A DNA stretch of 41,575 nt from Marinifilaceae bacterium (GTDB lineage Bacteria; Bacteroidota; Bacteroidia; Bacteroidales; Marinifilaceae), in NCBI GenBank assembly GCA_025210485.1, contig JAOARN010000097.1, positions 1 through 41,575 on the forward strand, written 5' to 3'. Positions 8,179 to 18,692 of the stretch are shown here, one piece after another; positions within the stretch are counted from its first letter, which is position 1, and the number at the start of each line of letters is the position of its first letter. A program made the position numbers and the translations under genes. A model generated the notes under the pieces. It was given only the letters and a program-made list of their open reading frames with translations, made no database searches and was not told where the DNA came from.

Positions 8179-9123
8179 TTACTGTGAAGCCTGATTTGAA
8201 AATATTTTCCTAACTGTTAATTCATCATCATGAAGTTGTTTTTTTAGATGATCTAAGCTATCAAATTTCTTCTCAGACCTTATTCTGTCTATTAATTCAA
8301 GTTTAAGGTCATGATTATAAATATCTTGATCGAAGTCAAAAATATTTACTTCGATTGTTCTCATAAGGTTTTTACCTTCTATGGTAGGTCTCACTCCAAT
8401 ATTTAACATACCTTGGTATACAGAATTTTTGTGATGCACTCTTACTGCATAAACTCCATTTTGAGGAACAAGTTTGTAGTTATCAGGTAGATGTAGATTT
8501 GCAGTTGGAAAACCTATTGTATGACCAATTCTATTGCCTTTAACTACAACTCCTTTAAGGAAAAAATTATATGCTAAATAGGAATTAGCCAATTTTATAT
8601 TTCCTTCGTAAAGTGCATTTCTAATCTTAGTTGAACTTATATTAATTTCGTTCATATTCAAGGCTTCGAGTCTTACAATATTGAAATTATGTGATTTTGC
8701 AAGAGGTAATAAATCTTCATAGTTTCCTTCCCTGTTTTTCCCAAATCTATGATCATATCCTATAACAAGACTTTTCATATTTAACTTGCCAATAAGAATC
8801 TCTTCAACAAAATTAGTGTACGAAAGATTAGAAAATTCTTTGGTAAATGGGAAAACAACCAGATGATCAATGCCAGTCTGTGCCAATAATTCTTCCTTCT
8901 CCTCAAGACATGTAACCAATGATAAATTCTCAACATCTGCGTTGAGAACTATTCTTGGATGTGGGTAAAAAGTTATAATAACACTCTCTCCATTAACTTG
9001 TTTTGCAAGCTTCTTAAGTTTGTCTATTACTGATCTATGACCAAGATGAACTCCATCAAATGTGCCAATTGTAATTACAGGATTAGTAACATTAAAATTA
9101 TCTATATTTTTATGTATAATCAT
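8179..9123 (-). CDS. ribF: Bifunctional riboflavin kinase / FAD synthetase RibF
   Basis: The protein has 314 residues, the usual length. The N-terminal FMN adenylyltransferase half (~1-160) contains 'GTFDGVHLGH' and 'YDHRFGKNREG'. The C-terminal riboflavin kinase half (~180-310) contains 'GHTIGFPTANL', 'NGVYAV', and 'LNIGVRPT', with the acidic strand 'TIEVNIFDFD' that supplies the kinase base. It converts riboflavin to FMN and then to FAD in the cytoplasm. The gene is monocistronic as seen, and its stop abuts the yciO-like stop. Confidence 0.93.
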   Translation of the reverse strand: MIIHKNIDNFNVTNPVITIGTFDGVHLGHRSVIDKLKKLAKQVNGESVIITFYPHPRIVLNADVENLSLVTCLEEKEELLAQTGIDHLVVFPFTKEFSNLSYTNFVEEILIGKLNMKSLVIGYDHRFGKNREGNYEDLLPLAKSHNFNIVRLEALNMNEINISSTKIRNALYEGNIKLANSYLAYNFFLKGVVVKGNRIGHTIGFPTANLHLPDNYKLVPQNGVYAVRVHHKNSVYQGMLNIGVRPTIEGKNLMRTIEVNIFDFDQDIYNHDLKLELIDRIRSEKKFDSLDHLKKQLHDDELTVRKIFSNQASQ

Positions 9124-9872
9124 ATCGCTTATTCGCTACAAGTTTGTATTTATATAGAATTAAGTGTTTTACTTAATTTATCCTCAGATTCGCAAAAATA
9201 TAAAATGCTTTTATAAAATTGTAATTATTTTCAGATTAATTTGTCTGCTGAATATTCCATATTTCTCGATTTAACTTTAATTCTACCTATTCGTTTTTAG
9301 TATAAATATTTATCTGAATATACATATCATATAAAATTATCATAGTATTTTCCTTTGCAAGTTTTTCTTTAAATCTGAATTCTTATTTTGATTAAATTAA
9401 AATATTATGATAATTTTCTTCTATTCGTGGATAATTATTCAAAAAATATTAAATTTACAATTGATAATAATGTATGATAACTTTATTTGTTTCAAATATT
9501 TAAGCTATTAATATTCTATTGAGTTACCTAATATTGAAATATCCAATTAAAATTAAACATTTATCTACTGAGACTAAATTAAATTTTATGTTTTTTATTA
9601 ATTGAAAATTATTTTAACTTATCTGAGAAATCTCTCATTAGCCTATGTATCAATATGTAAATGATAATTAAATGTATGCTCAAATATATATAAGTTTTGA
9701 CAAGTGGATTTTGTTAACAAAAAATCATCCCAAGATTAGATAGACTCTATTATAATATATTACTTTGTAGGTTGAAATTATACTTTTGACAATAGTATAT
9801 ATAAATTACAGATAATAATATAGCCTGATTTTACAGTAGTAAAAAATTAACGAATCAAAGAAATTTAAACAT
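9124..9872. other. Long AT-rich region upstream of the division cluster
   Basis: About 750 nt without a usable open frame lie between the divergently transcribed ribF and rsmH. mraZ, which in many bacteria lies directly upstream of rsmH, is not here and no remnant is recognisable. TACTTTTG at 9781-9788 matches the -7 consensus TAnnTTTG, about 85 nt before the rsmH start, but no TTTG is present at the proper distance. The cluster promoter therefore remains unassigned. Confidence 0.5.
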
Positions 9873-10778
9873 ATGAGCGAATATCATGTACCTGTTTTAT
9901 TACAAGAATGTATAGAAGGTTTAAATATAAAGCCTGATGGAGTATACGTTGATTTGACATTTGGGGGAGGCGGACATTCTCGTGAAATTCTTAAACACTT
10001 AGGTGAAAATGGTAGGCTTATTGGTTTCGATCAAGATATAGATGCCAAAGCCAATGCTCCTGAGGATGATAGATTTACATTTGTGAGACATAATTTCAAA
10101 TATATCAAAAATTTTGTTAAATATTTAAAATTTAATAAAGTCGATGGTGTTTTAGCTGACTTGGGAGTATCTTCTCATGAAATTGACGAATCAACCCGTG
10201 GCTTTTCATACCGTTTTGATGGATTGTTGGATATGAGAATGAATCAAAGTGCTGAGTTTACTGCTGCCGAATTATTAAATACTTATCCGAAGGAGGACTT
10301 ATTATATGTTTTTAAAGCTTATGGTGAAATAAAGAATGCTTCGAAACTTGTAAATATTATTGATAAACATAGACAGACTGGTGAATTTGAATCTATTGAG
10401 GATTTTAAAAATATTATTGCCTCATGTATTCCTAAACACAAAGAGTATAGATATCTAGCACAAGTGTTTCAAGCACTCCGTATCGAAGTGAATAAAGAGA
10501 TGGATGCTTTGAGACAAATGCTAGAAAGTATCCCAGATGTCTTAAAAGATGATGGTAGATTAGTGGTTATTACATATCACTCACTAGAAGATAGATTAGT
10601 GAAAAACTTCATAAAAAGTGGACGATTTGATGGTAAACTTGAACAGGATTTTTATGGAAATACTAAATCTCCTATGTGTGCCATTAATAGAAAAATAATA
10701 TTACCAACTGAAGAAGAAATTGCCGAAAACAATAGAGCTAGAAGTGCAAAATTGAGAATAGCAGGATTATCAAAATAA
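9873..10778 (+). CDS. rsmH: 16S rRNA (cytosine-1402-N4)-methyltransferase RsmH (MraW)
   Basis: The protein has 301 residues. It opens with 'YHVPVLLQECIEGL', the typical start of the family. 'DLTFGGGGHSREIL' (~28-41) is the S-adenosylmethionine site. 'DLGVSSHEIDESTRGFSYR' (~137-155), 'GLLDMRM' and 'ITYHSLEDRLVKNF' (~248-261) are family signatures. It methylates C1402 of 16S rRNA together with RsmI. It is the first gene of the division and wall cluster, followed by ftsL after 9 nt. Confidence 0.95.
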   Translation: MSEYHVPVLLQECIEGLNIKPDGVYVDLTFGGGGHSREILKHLGENGRLIGFDQDIDAKANAPEDDRFTFVRHNFKYIKNFVKYLKFNKVDGVLADLGVSSHEIDESTRGFSYRFDGLLDMRMNQSAEFTAAELLNTYPKEDLLYVFKAYGEIKNASKLVNIIDKHRQTGEFESIEDFKNIIASCIPKHKEYRYLAQVFQALRIEVNKEMDALRQMLESIPDVLKDDGRLVVITYHSLEDRLVKNFIKSGRFDGKLEQDFYGNTKSPMCAINRKIILPTEEEIAENNRARSAKLRIAGLSK

Positions 10779-10787
10779 ATTAAACCA

Positions 10788-11177
10788 ATGTTTAAATTTA
10801 AGCAGAAATACAAAGATTTTATAAAACCTGACGAGGAGCTTAAGGAGATATCTAATGGCTCGTTCAAGGATATAATAAATGGAAGATTTTTAACTAGAAA
10901 GAAAGTTCTTAAACAAATGCCATTTATTGTCTACCTTGTTGTATTTGGTATTTTTTATATTGGAAACAGATATAAATCGGAGAAAATTTATCAAGAAATG
11001 ATCGAATTAGAACAAGAATTAAAAAATCTTAGATTCGAGTCTTTAACAACTGCATCCAACCTTATGTTTATTAGTAAACAATCCGAGGTAATAAAAAAAT
11101 TAGAAGAGGTAAATTTAGATCTAGTTGAATCACTAGAACCACCATTAAAAATAAAACATAGAAAAAGTGTCAATTAA
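10788..11177 (+). CDS. ftsL: FtsL-like cell division protein (Bacteroidota type)
   Basis: This 129-residue bitopic membrane protein has a cytoplasmic stretch of ~45 residues, one membrane helix (~47-65, 'PFIVYLVVFGIFYIGNRY'), then a periplasmic coiled coil ('YQEMIELEQELKNLRFES' on). Topology, size and position between rsmH and ftsI identify it as the FtsL equivalent, even though FtsL sequences diverge. In the divisome FtsL partners FtsB and FtsQ and activates FtsWI. Its end overlaps the start of ftsI by 11 nt, so translation is probably coupled. Confidence 0.8.
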   Translation: MFKFKQKYKDFIKPDEELKEISNGSFKDIINGRFLTRKKVLKQMPFIVYLVVFGIFYIGNRYKSEKIYQEMIELEQELKNLRFESLTTASNLMFISKQSEVIKKLEEVNLDLVESLEPPLKIKHRKSVN

Positions 11178-13284
11178 AAAAGATATAGTATGGCGAGTTG
11201 GATTAGTGTATGTCGCAATTCTGATTGCTGCATTTTCTATCGTCGTAAAAACATTATATATTCAATTTATTGAAGCTGATAAATGGGAAGATAAGGCTCA
11301 AAAATATGCACAAAATAAGAAAAAATTACAGGCTAATAGAGGCGATATTTGTGCAAGAGATGGTCGTTTGCTTGCTAGTTCTTTGCCTTACTATCAGCTG
11401 CGAATGGATTTTCAAGCTGCTGGTTTGACGGATTCTTTATTTAGGGCTGATTATAAGGATCTTGCTGCATGTCTATCTGAGTTCTTTAAAGATAAAACTA
11501 AGGCACAATATGAGCGTTTTTTGAGATTTTCTAAATATAAAAAAGTCAGAAATAGATATGTTCTGATAAATAGAAGAAGCGTTAATTATAGTGAACTTAA
11601 GGAAATAAAAACCTTCCCGATATTTAAGTTGTCTAGAAATAAAGGTGGACTGATTGCCGAAAGAACTGATAAACGTGTCCAACCTCATATAAATCTTGCT
11701 ACACGCACGATTGGCTATCTTATTGAAGGTTCGGACAAGAAAATAGTTGGTCGTGTCGGACTTGAGGGGGCTTATGAACAAAAACTTAGAGGCGTAGATG
11801 GTGTAAGTGTTTTGCAAAAAATCCCTGGTAGATGGGTGCCAATTACTGAAATAGCTCCTCAGGATGGTCACGATATTATAAGTTGTATAGATATAGATTT
11901 TCAAGATGTTGCACGCACTGCTCTGTTAAAACAGTTGAAAGACTATAATGCGGATCATGGTTCTGCTGTTCTTATGGAGGTCAAAACTGGTGCCATTCGT
12001 GCTATTGTTAATCTTGGTTTGGATAAGAAAACAAATTCATATAAGGAAGACTATAATTACGCAATAGGAGAGGCAACTGAGCCTGGTTCCACTTTCAAAT
12101 TAGCCTCTATGATGGCTCTTCTTGAAGACGCCTACGTTACTCCTGATGATTCTATCGATACGGGAAATGGTGTCTACAGGTTTTATAAGGAGAAGATGAA
12201 AGATTCTCATTATGGTGGGTATGGAAGGATATCTGTTAAGGATGCTTTTGAAAAATCATCCAATATTGGTATATCTAAATTGATAAATCATTATTATCAT
12301 AATAATCCGAGAAATTTTATTAATAGATTATATGAGTTTAAGTTAAACGACAAGTTGGGGGTTGAAATATTTGGGGAAGGTAAGCCTAGTATCAAATACC
12401 CTGATGATCCTTCATGGTCTGGAATCTCATTGGCATGGATGTCCATTGGATACGGTCTGAAACTGACGCCATTACAAACTCTAACATTTTATAATGCGGT
12501 AGCAAATAATGGTAGAATGGTTAAACCTAAATTTGTAGATGAGATTAGATACCACGGAAACACTCTTGAGAAATATGATTCTGAGGTGATTTCGGAAAAA
12601 ATTTGTTCTCAGGAAACAATAAGTACTTTACACAAAATGCTGGAAGGTGTGGTGCAGAATGGTACCGCAAGAAATCTTAAAAATACAGGCTACAAAATTG
12701 CAGGTAAAACAGGAACTGCAAAAATCGCTGACAATAATAAAGGATATAGCAAAAAGGCATATCAGGCATCATTTGCAGGATATTTTCCTGCTGATAATCC
12801 TATGTTTTCTTGTATTGTCATTATAAATAATCCTGACTTTAGAAAAGGATTTTATGGAAATAGAGTGGCAGGACCTGTATTCAAAACCATAGCTGATAAG
12901 GTGTATGCCAAAACATATGCTATGCATCCTGTAAAGCTTGATTATTCTGAAGTAAATAACACTCCTCCTATTTCGTTAAATGGAAATAAAAATGATTTGA
13001 ATATGGTGTTTGATAAGCTTGGAGTGAATGTTTCCAATCCTGAATACAATAATCCTTGGGTGATTTCATCACGAGAGGATACGCTTATAAAATATAAACC
13101 AAAGGCAATAAAGGAAGGAATAGTTCCAAATGTTAAAGGAATGGGAGCAGAGGATGCTATTTATATCTTAGAAAAAAATGGACTTAAAGTCAAATTAAAA
13201 GGATATGGAACAGTTATAAGACAATCTCTAAATCCTGGATTTAAATTTAGACGTGGTCAGAAAATTACAATTGAATTATCCTAA
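11167..13284 (+). CDS. ftsI: Division-specific penicillin-binding protein FtsI (PBP3/SpoVD type) with C-terminal PASTA domain
   Basis: The protein has 705 residues and a GTG start at 11167, inside the end of ftsL; no ATG fits ahead of the membrane helix (~10-33). A PBP dimerisation region follows, then the transpeptidase domain with catalytic motifs STFK in 'EPGSTFKLASMM', SSN in 'FEKSSNIGISK', and KTG in 'IAGKTGTAKIA'. Residues ~640-705 ('EGIVPNVKGMGAEDAIYILE' on) form one PASTA domain, as in SpoVD. It crosslinks septal peptidoglycan in partnership with FtsW, encoded at the end of the same cluster. The murE start lies 10 nt after its stop. Confidence 0.93.
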   Translation: MSIKKDIVWRVGLVYVAILIAAFSIVVKTLYIQFIEADKWEDKAQKYAQNKKKLQANRGDICARDGRLLASSLPYYQLRMDFQAAGLTDSLFRADYKDLAACLSEFFKDKTKAQYERFLRFSKYKKVRNRYVLINRRSVNYSELKEIKTFPIFKLSRNKGGLIAERTDKRVQPHINLATRTIGYLIEGSDKKIVGRVGLEGAYEQKLRGVDGVSVLQKIPGRWVPITEIAPQDGHDIISCIDIDFQDVARTALLKQLKDYNADHGSAVLMEVKTGAIRAIVNLGLDKKTNSYKEDYNYAIGEATEPGSTFKLASMMALLEDAYVTPDDSIDTGNGVYRFYKEKMKDSHYGGYGRISVKDAFEKSSNIGISKLINHYYHNNPRNFINRLYEFKLNDKLGVEIFGEGKPSIKYPDDPSWSGISLAWMSIGYGLKLTPLQTLTFYNAVANNGRMVKPKFVDEIRYHGNTLEKYDSEVISEKICSQETISTLHKMLEGVVQNGTARNLKNTGYKIAGKTGTAKIADNNKGYSKKAYQASFAGYFPADNPMFSCIVIINNPDFRKGFYGNRVAGPVFKTIADKVYAKTYAMHPVKLDYSEVNNTPPISLNGNKNDLNMVFDKLGVNVSNPEYNNPWVISSREDTLIKYKPKAIKEGIVPNVKGMGAEDAIYILEKNGLKVKLKGYGTVIRQSLNPGFKFRRGQKITIELS

Positions 13285-13294
13285 TACAGCTATT

Positions 13295-14749
13295 ATGTTC
13301 GGAAAATTATTTGAAAATATACATATAATCAAACAAGAAGGTGAACTTACTTCTTGTATTAAAAGCATAGAATTTGATTCTAGAAAAATAGTTGATGATT
13401 CTTTATTTGTAGCCTATAAAGGGGTTGCTGTTGATGGTCATGATTTTATAGATAAGGCTATAGAAAATGGAGCCAAACTTATTGTTTGTGAAGTCTTACC
13501 CGAAGAACTAAACAAGGATGTTTGTTATGTGCAGGTTAAAGATAGTCAAATATGTTTGTCGCATTTAGCAAGAAATTTTTACAATAAACCTGATACTTTG
13601 ATTAAGCTTATTGGAGTAACAGGAACTAATGGGAAGACTAGTATTGCTAGTTTCTTGTATGATATGCTAATGTCGTTGGGATACAAAACAGGTTTGCTGT
13701 CAACTATCGAAAATAAAATAAATGCTAATATATATAAAGCTACACACACTACAGGCGACTCTATTCAAGTTTGTAGTATGCTCGATCAAATGGTGAATGA
13801 AGGTTGTGAATATTGTTTTATGGAGGTCAGTTCTCATGCTATTGACCAAAACAGAATCGCAGCATTAGAATTCGAAGCTGGTATATTTACAAATATTACT
13901 CATGATCATCTTGATTATCACAAAACTTTTAAAAACTATATAAACGTTAAGAAAAGGTTTTTTGATGAGAATATTAGAAAAACAGGTTTTGCTATTACAA
14001 ATATCGATGATAAAAATGGTAATTATATGATGCAAAACACCAAAGCAAATATATATTCTTATTCGATAAATTCTTTTGCCGACTATAAGTGTAAAATTAT
14101 TGAGCGTCATTTTAACGGAATGCAATTGGAAATAGATAATTCCGAATTGTGGGTTAATATAATTGGCGATTTTAATGCATATAATCTTTCGGCAGTATAT
14201 GCCACATGTATAAATCTAGGATTCTCGAAGGAAGAGGTACTTATTTCTTTGAGTAATCTTAAATCTGTAAATGGGCGTTTTCAACATATAGTTTCTCCTA
14301 AAGGTGTAATAGGGGTTATTGATTATGCGCATACTCCTGATGCATTGGTAAATATACTGGAAAGTTTAAACGAACTGAAAACAGAAGGTAAAAATATTAT
14401 CACTGTCTTTGGTGCTGGTGGTAATCGAGATAAAACTAAAAGACCTGAAATGGGTAAGGCGGTTTGTAAATTAACAGATATTGCTGTTATTACATCTGAT
14501 AATCCAAGATTTGAAAAGCCTGAAGAAATTATTGCTGATATATACGTTGCCTGTAAACAATATGAGGACAGAATAAAGATATTAAAAATAACAAACAGAG
14601 AAGAGGCAATAAAAACGGCTGCACTTATTGCCAATTCAGGAGATATAATACTGATTGCAGGTAAGGGGCATGAAACCTACCAAGATGTAGAGGGCACAAA
14701 ACACCATTTTGATGATAAGGAAATACTGACAAAAATATTTAACAACTAA
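13295..14749 (+). CDS. murE: UDP-MurNAc-tripeptide synthetase MurE, meso-DAP type
   Basis: From the ATG at 13295 the protein has 484 residues. The frame is open to 13253, but that start would overlap ftsI and add 14 residues unlike the family. '[17 protein letters not shown]' is the UDP-MurNAc site, '[15 protein letters not shown]' the ATP P-loop, '[10 protein letters not shown]' and '[14 protein letters not shown]' are Mur ligase motifs. '[14 protein letters not shown]' contains DNPR, the motif of ligases that add meso-diaminopimelate rather than lysine. It adds the third residue of the stem peptide in the cytoplasm. mraY follows after 2 nt. Confidence 0.95.
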   Translation: MFGKLFENIHIIKQEGELTSCIKSIEFDSRKIVDDSLFVAYKGVAVDGHDFIDKAIENGAKLIVCEVLPEELNKDVCYVQVKDSQICLSHLARNFYNKPDTLIKLIGVTGTNGKTSIASFLYDMLMSLGYKTGLLSTIENKINANIYKATHTTGDSIQVCSMLDQMVNEGCEYCFMEVSSHAIDQNRIAALEFEAGIFTNITHDHLDYHKTFKNYINVKKRFFDENIRKTGFAITNIDDKNGNYMMQNTKANIYSYSINSFADYKCKIIERHFNGMQLEIDNSELWVNIIGDFNAYNLSAVYATCINLGFSKEEVLISLSNLKSVNGRFQHIVSPKGVIGVIDYAHTPDALVNILESLNELKTEGKNIITVFGAGGNRDKTKRPEMGKAVCKLTDIAVITSDNPRFEKPEEIIADIYVACKQYEDRIKILKITNREEAIKTAALIANSGDIILIAGKGHETYQDVEGTKHHFDDKEILTKIFNN

Positions 14750-14751
14750 TT

Positions 14752-16002
14752 ATGCTATACTACTTATTCGACTATTTAAACAAATTGAATGTGCCAGGAG
14801 CTGGTATGTTCGAATATATATCTTTTCGTTCAGCACTTGCAATTATTACTTCTTTGTTGATTGCTACTGTATTTGGGAAAAAAGTTATTAGAAAACTACA
14901 AAAACAACAAATTGGAGAAATAGTAAGAGACCTAAACCTAGCTGGACAAATGGAAAAGCAAGGAACTCCAACTATGGGAGGTATTATAATACTATTTTCA
15001 ATTATAATTCCTGTATTACTATTTGCTAAACTCGAAAATACATATATCATTTTAATGCTAATATCTACTGTATGGCTAGGTATGATAGGCTTTATAGACG
15101 ATTATATCAAGGTGTTTAAAAAAGATAAAGATGGACTTAAGGGTCGATTTAAAATAGCGGGTCAAGTAGGTTTGGGTTTGATAGTTGGACTATGTCTATA
15201 CACTAGTGATGATGTTGTGATAAGGGAAAAAATTTTCAAAGAGGATATTAATCCAAGCATTCAGCTTAGCCAGAAACAACAACAGGCTATAGATAGTTGT
15301 GGATATTACGAAACTGATGCCAAATCAACAAAAACAACTATACCTTTTGTTAAAAACAACGAATTCGATTATGAATACTTGGTTTCTTTTGCGGGTAAAT
15401 ATTCAGATATTATTGCATGGATAATTTTTATTCTTGTAACAATATTTATAGTGACAGCTGTATCCAATGGTGCTAATATGACTGATGGTTTGGATGGTTT
15501 AGCCACCGGTACTTCTTCCATTATTGGACTTACACTTGGTATATTTGCCTACCTTTCTGGACATATTGGATATGCCGAATATCTTCATATAATGTATATT
15601 CCTAACAGTGGTGAACTGGTGGTGTTTATAGCCGCTTTTATTGGTGCAACTATAGGGTTTTTATGGTATAACTCATTCCCCGCACAAGTGTTTATGGGAG
15701 ATACTGGTAGTTTATCTCTTGGTGGTATTATTGCTGTATGCGCTATTATTATTCGAAAGGAATTGCTTATACCTATATTATGTGGAATCTTCTTTATAGA
15801 AAATATTTCTGTAATGTTACAGGTTTCTTGGTTTAAATACACTAAAAAGAAATATGGTGAAGGAAGACGGATTTTCTTAATGGCTCCTCTTCATCATCAC
15901 TATCAGAAAAAGGGATATCCTGAACCTAAAATAGTAACAAGATTCTGGATTGTAGGTATTATTTTAGCCGTATTCACTATAGTAACATTAAAAATAAGAT
16001 AA
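14752..16002 (+). CDS. mraY: Phospho-MurNAc-pentapeptide transferase MraY
   Basis: The protein has 416 residues, against ~360 in E. coli. Expected topology is ten membrane helices. The active site is visible: '[20 protein letters not shown]' with the double Asp, '[12 protein letters not shown]' and '[12 protein letters not shown]' with the triple His. Residues ~150-215 ('[14 protein letters not shown]' to '[12 protein letters not shown]') are an extracytoplasmic insert, typical of Bacteroidota MraY and accounting for the extra length. It makes lipid I on the inner membrane. A hairpin separates it from murD. Confidence 0.94.
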   Translation: MLYYLFDYLNKLNVPGAGMFEYISFRSALAIITSLLIATVFGKKVIRKLQKQQIGEIVRDLNLAGQMEKQGTPTMGGIIILFSIIIPVLLFAKLENTYIILMLISTVWLGMIGFIDDYIKVFKKDKDGLKGRFKIAGQVGLGLIVGLCLYTSDDVVIREKIFKEDINPSIQLSQKQQQAIDSCGYYETDAKSTKTTIPFVKNNEFDYEYLVSFAGKYSDIIAWIIFILVTIFIVTAVSNGANMTDGLDGLATGTSSIIGLTLGIFAYLSGHIGYAEYLHIMYIPNSGELVVFIAAFIGATIGFLWYNSFPAQVFMGDTGSLSLGGIIAVCAIIIRKELLIPILCGIFFIENISVMLQVSWFKYTKKKYGEGRRIFLMAPLHHHYQKKGYPEPKIVTRFWIVGIILAVFTIVTLKIR

Positions 16003-16011
16003 TAATACTAT

Positions 16012-16040
16012 ATGCAGTTTGACTATATGTAAGACTGCAT
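16012..16040 (+). terminator. Weak hairpin between mraY and murD
   Basis: Arms 16012-16018 (ATGCAGT) and 16034-16040 (ACTGCAT) form a perfect 7-bp stem with a 15-nt loop, followed by TTTTA. It occupies the only sizeable gap (70 nt) inside an otherwise tightly packed cluster. A partial terminator or mRNA-stability element is inferred. Confidence 0.4.
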
Positions 16041-16072
16041 TTTTACTTATTATACATATATCATAACAATTT

Positions 16073-17410
16073 ATGAGTAAGAAAATAGCAATATTAGGAG
16101 CTGGTGAAAGTGGCGTAGGTGCTGCTATCCTAGCTCAAAAACAAAAATATAGTATACTTGTTTCCGACTATGGTCAAATAAAAGAAAAATATAAAAAGAT
16201 ATTATCAGATAATAATATTCCATTCGAAGAGGGTAAACATAGTTTCGATGAAATATTAAACTCCGATATTATTGTGAAAAGTCCTGGTATTCCTGATACG
16301 GCTAAAATAATAGTTGAGGCTAAACAAAAGAATATCAAAATAGTTTCGGAAATTGAATTTGCTGGCTATTTCTCCAATGCAAAAATGATATGCATAACTG
16401 GTAGTAATGGTAAAACAACTACTACTATGATGATACATCATATGCTCCAGAAGGCAGGATTTAAAGTAGGTTTGGCTGGAAATATTGGAAATAGTCTTGC
16501 GCTTCAAGTTGCCAATAATGATTATACACATTATGTGGTTGAATTGAGTAGTTTTCAACTTGATGATATGTTTGATTTTAAAGCTGATATATCTATACTG
16601 ATGAATATAACACCTGATCATTTGGATCGCTATGATTATAAAATGAGCAATTATGTGAATTCAAAATTCAGAATCACACAAAATCAAACTGAAGCACAAT
16701 CATTTATTTATTGTGCAGATGACAAAGAGACTGTTAACTATTTGTCTAATAATAGTATAGATGCATCAGAATATGCTTTTTCTGTAAGTCAAGATATATC
16801 AGAGGGAGCTTTTGTAGAGAATAATGAAATTATAATTTCTACGAATAAGAATGAAAAACTAATGGATAGAGCTGAACTATCTCTGTCCGGAATACATAAT
16901 TTATATAATTCAATGGCAGCAGCTTTAGTTGGTGATATTCTTAATATTAAGAAAGAGGATATTCGAGAAAGTTTAAAAGATTTTGTAGGTGTAGAACACC
17001 GTCTTGAAAGATGTAGAAAACATAATGATGTTTTATATATAAATGATTCTAAAGCAACTAATGTTAATTCAGCTTGGTATGCACTAGAGAGTGTTGGAAA
17101 GAACACTATTTGGATTGTGGGGGGTGTTGATAAAGGAAATGATTATTCGGAATTGTTTGATCTGGCAAAAGAAAAGTTAAAGGCTATAATATGTCTTGGG
17201 ACTGACAATTCTAAAATAATAGAAGCTTTTTCGAATTTTAATTTACCAATGATTGAAGCTAATTCAATGTCAGTTGCTGTAACTGAGGCATCCAATTTAT
17301 CAGAGCCTGGCGATACTGTTTTATTATCGCCTGCATGCGCAAGCTTTGATTTGTTCAATAGTTACGAAGATAGAGGTAAGCAATTTAAGGAAGAGGTTTT
17401 AAAATTATAA
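16073..17410 (+). CDS. murD: UDP-MurNAc-L-alanine:D-glutamate ligase MurD
   Basis: The protein has 445 residues. 'KIAILGAGESGVGAAILA' at the start is the UDP-binding Rossmann motif, 'KSPGIPDTAKIIVEAKQK' follows, 'CITGSNGKTTTTMMIHHML' is the ATP P-loop, and 'ILMNITPDHLDRYD' and 'YINDSKATNVNSAWYALES' are family motifs. 'LLSPACASFDLFNSYEDRG' near the end is characteristic of MurD. It adds D-glutamate to UDP-MurNAc-L-Ala in the cytoplasm. It lies 12 nt before ftsW. Confidence 0.95.
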   Translation: MSKKIAILGAGESGVGAAILAQKQKYSILVSDYGQIKEKYKKILSDNNIPFEEGKHSFDEILNSDIIVKSPGIPDTAKIIVEAKQKNIKIVSEIEFAGYFSNAKMICITGSNGKTTTTMMIHHMLQKAGFKVGLAGNIGNSLALQVANNDYTHYVVELSSFQLDDMFDFKADISILMNITPDHLDRYDYKMSNYVNSKFRITQNQTEAQSFIYCADDKETVNYLSNNSIDASEYAFSVSQDISEGAFVENNEIIISTNKNEKLMDRAELSLSGIHNLYNSMAAALVGDILNIKKEDIRESLKDFVGVEHRLERCRKHNDVLYINDSKATNVNSAWYALESVGKNTIWIVGGVDKGNDYSELFDLAKEKLKAIICLGTDNSKIIEAFSNFNLPMIEANSMSVAVTEASNLSEPGDTVLLSPACASFDLFNSYEDRGKQFKEEVLKL

Positions 17411-17422
17411 TCTGATATTTCT

Positions 17423-18646
17423 ATGATAAAGTTTTTTTCAGCTCTTAAGGGAGATCGTCTAATATGGATAATTATATTTTTATTATCTCTTATTTCTCTT
17501 CTTGTGGTGTATAGTTCAACAGGAACATTGGCTTATAAAGTGAGAGGAGGTAATACATCATATTATTTCGTCAAGCAATTAGTCTTACTTTTTGCATCAT
17601 TTCTAATTATTTTTGTTGTACATAGGATCCCATATCGGGCATATTCTTCTATGGCAAATCTTGCATTGGTTCTAGCTGTAATTCTTCTACTTTTGGCGAA
17701 GTTTGTAGGGATTAGTTTAAATGAAACCTCAAGATGGATTTCGATACCAGGGGTAGGCTTCAATTTTCAGCCTTCTGAATTAGCAAAACTTGCTCTTATT
17801 ATGCATATATCCAGAACCTTGTCAAAATATCAGTTGGAGAATGCCTGCAGCAAGGAAGCTTTTTTCAAAATAATTGCTCCAGTAGGTGTAGTCTGTTTCC
17901 TTATTTTTCTGGATGACTTTTCTACCTCTCTTCTGTTAGGGGTCGTTTCTTTTATAATGATGTTTATTGGTAGAGTTCCTGCTAAATTACTATTGATAAC
18001 AGGCGGATCTGTATTGGCTTTCGTCATAATTGTAATTGCATTAGCTCCATATATGCCAAGTGTTGGACGTATTCAAACGGTTCGTAGTCGTATTGATACT
18101 TTCTTTAAGGAACCAGTAACCAAGAACGAAAGCATGAATTATCAGGTAGTTCAGTCCAAAATTGCTATTGCAAAAGGTGGTGTAATGGGGAAAGGCCCTG
18201 GTAATAGTGAGCAGCGTAACTTTTTACCTCACCCTTATTCTGATTTTATTTTTGCTATTATTATAGAAGAGATGGGATTATGGGGGAGTTTTGGAATATT
18301 ACTATTATATATGTTTCTGATATATCAGGCAGGTTCTATTGTGAAAAAATGTAGCAGAACCTTTCCCGCTTTTCTGGTCGTCGGTTTAAGTCTAAGCATT
18401 GTTTCTCAGGCTTTAATAAATATGATGGTTTCGGTAAATCTTATTCCTGTAACTGGACAGCCTTTGCCTTTGGTTAGTATGGGGGGAACATCTCTTATCT
18501 TTACAAGCGTTGCCTTTGGTATGATTTTAAGTGTAAGTCACTGGGTTAAAGATCCTGAAGAACAAGAAAAAATGGTAAGGGAGAGGGAATCTCGAGAAAG
18601 AGATGAGGAAGAAGATAGCGAAACGACTGAGCAGCTAACAGCTTAA
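17423..18646 (+). CDS. ftsW: Septal peptidoglycan glycosyltransferase FtsW (SEDS family)
   Basis: The protein has 407 residues and about ten membrane helices. Family signatures are 'SSTGTLAYKVRGG' near the N-terminus, 'GFNFQPSELAKLALIMHIS', 'YQVVQSKIAIAKGGVMGKGP' with the downstream 'FLPHPYSDFIFAIIIEEMG' that holds the essential SDF aspartate, and 'GQPLPLVSMGGTSLIF'. It polymerises lipid II at the septum with FtsI. The last ~33 residues are an acidic, charged tail (RERDEEEDSETTEQ), likely cytoplasmic. It is the last gene of the cluster; a terminator follows within 50 nt. murG and murC, which often come next, are absent here. Confidence 0.93.
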   Translation: MIKFFSALKGDRLIWIIIFLLSLISLLVVYSSTGTLAYKVRGGNTSYYFVKQLVLLFASFLIIFVVHRIPYRAYSSMANLALVLAVILLLLAKFVGISLNETSRWISIPGVGFNFQPSELAKLALIMHISRTLSKYQLENACSKEAFFKIIAPVGVVCFLIFLDDFSTSLLLGVVSFIMMFIGRVPAKLLLITGGSVLAFVIIVIALAPYMPSVGRIQTVRSRIDTFFKEPVTKNESMNYQVVQSKIAIAKGGVMGKGPGNSEQRNFLPHPYSDFIFAIIIEEMGLWGSFGILLLYMFLIYQAGSIVKKCSRTFPAFLVVGLSLSIVSQALINMMVSVNLIPVTGQPLPLVSMGGTSLIFTSVAFGMILSVSHWVKDPEEQEKMVRERESRERDEEEDSETTEQLTA

Positions 18647-18692
18647 ATTCTATTTTGATATTACACAGTATTTTCGCTGTGGCTGAAATATA

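Noticed and set aside
9781..9788. TACTTTTG as the division-cluster promoter
   Set aside because: It matches the -7 consensus, but no TTTG lies at about 19 nt upstream; not called.
13253..13294. Upstream start of murE overlapping ftsI
   Set aside because: The ATG at 13295 gives the family-typical start and a 10-nt spacing after ftsI; the 14 extra codons are the ftsI end in another frame.
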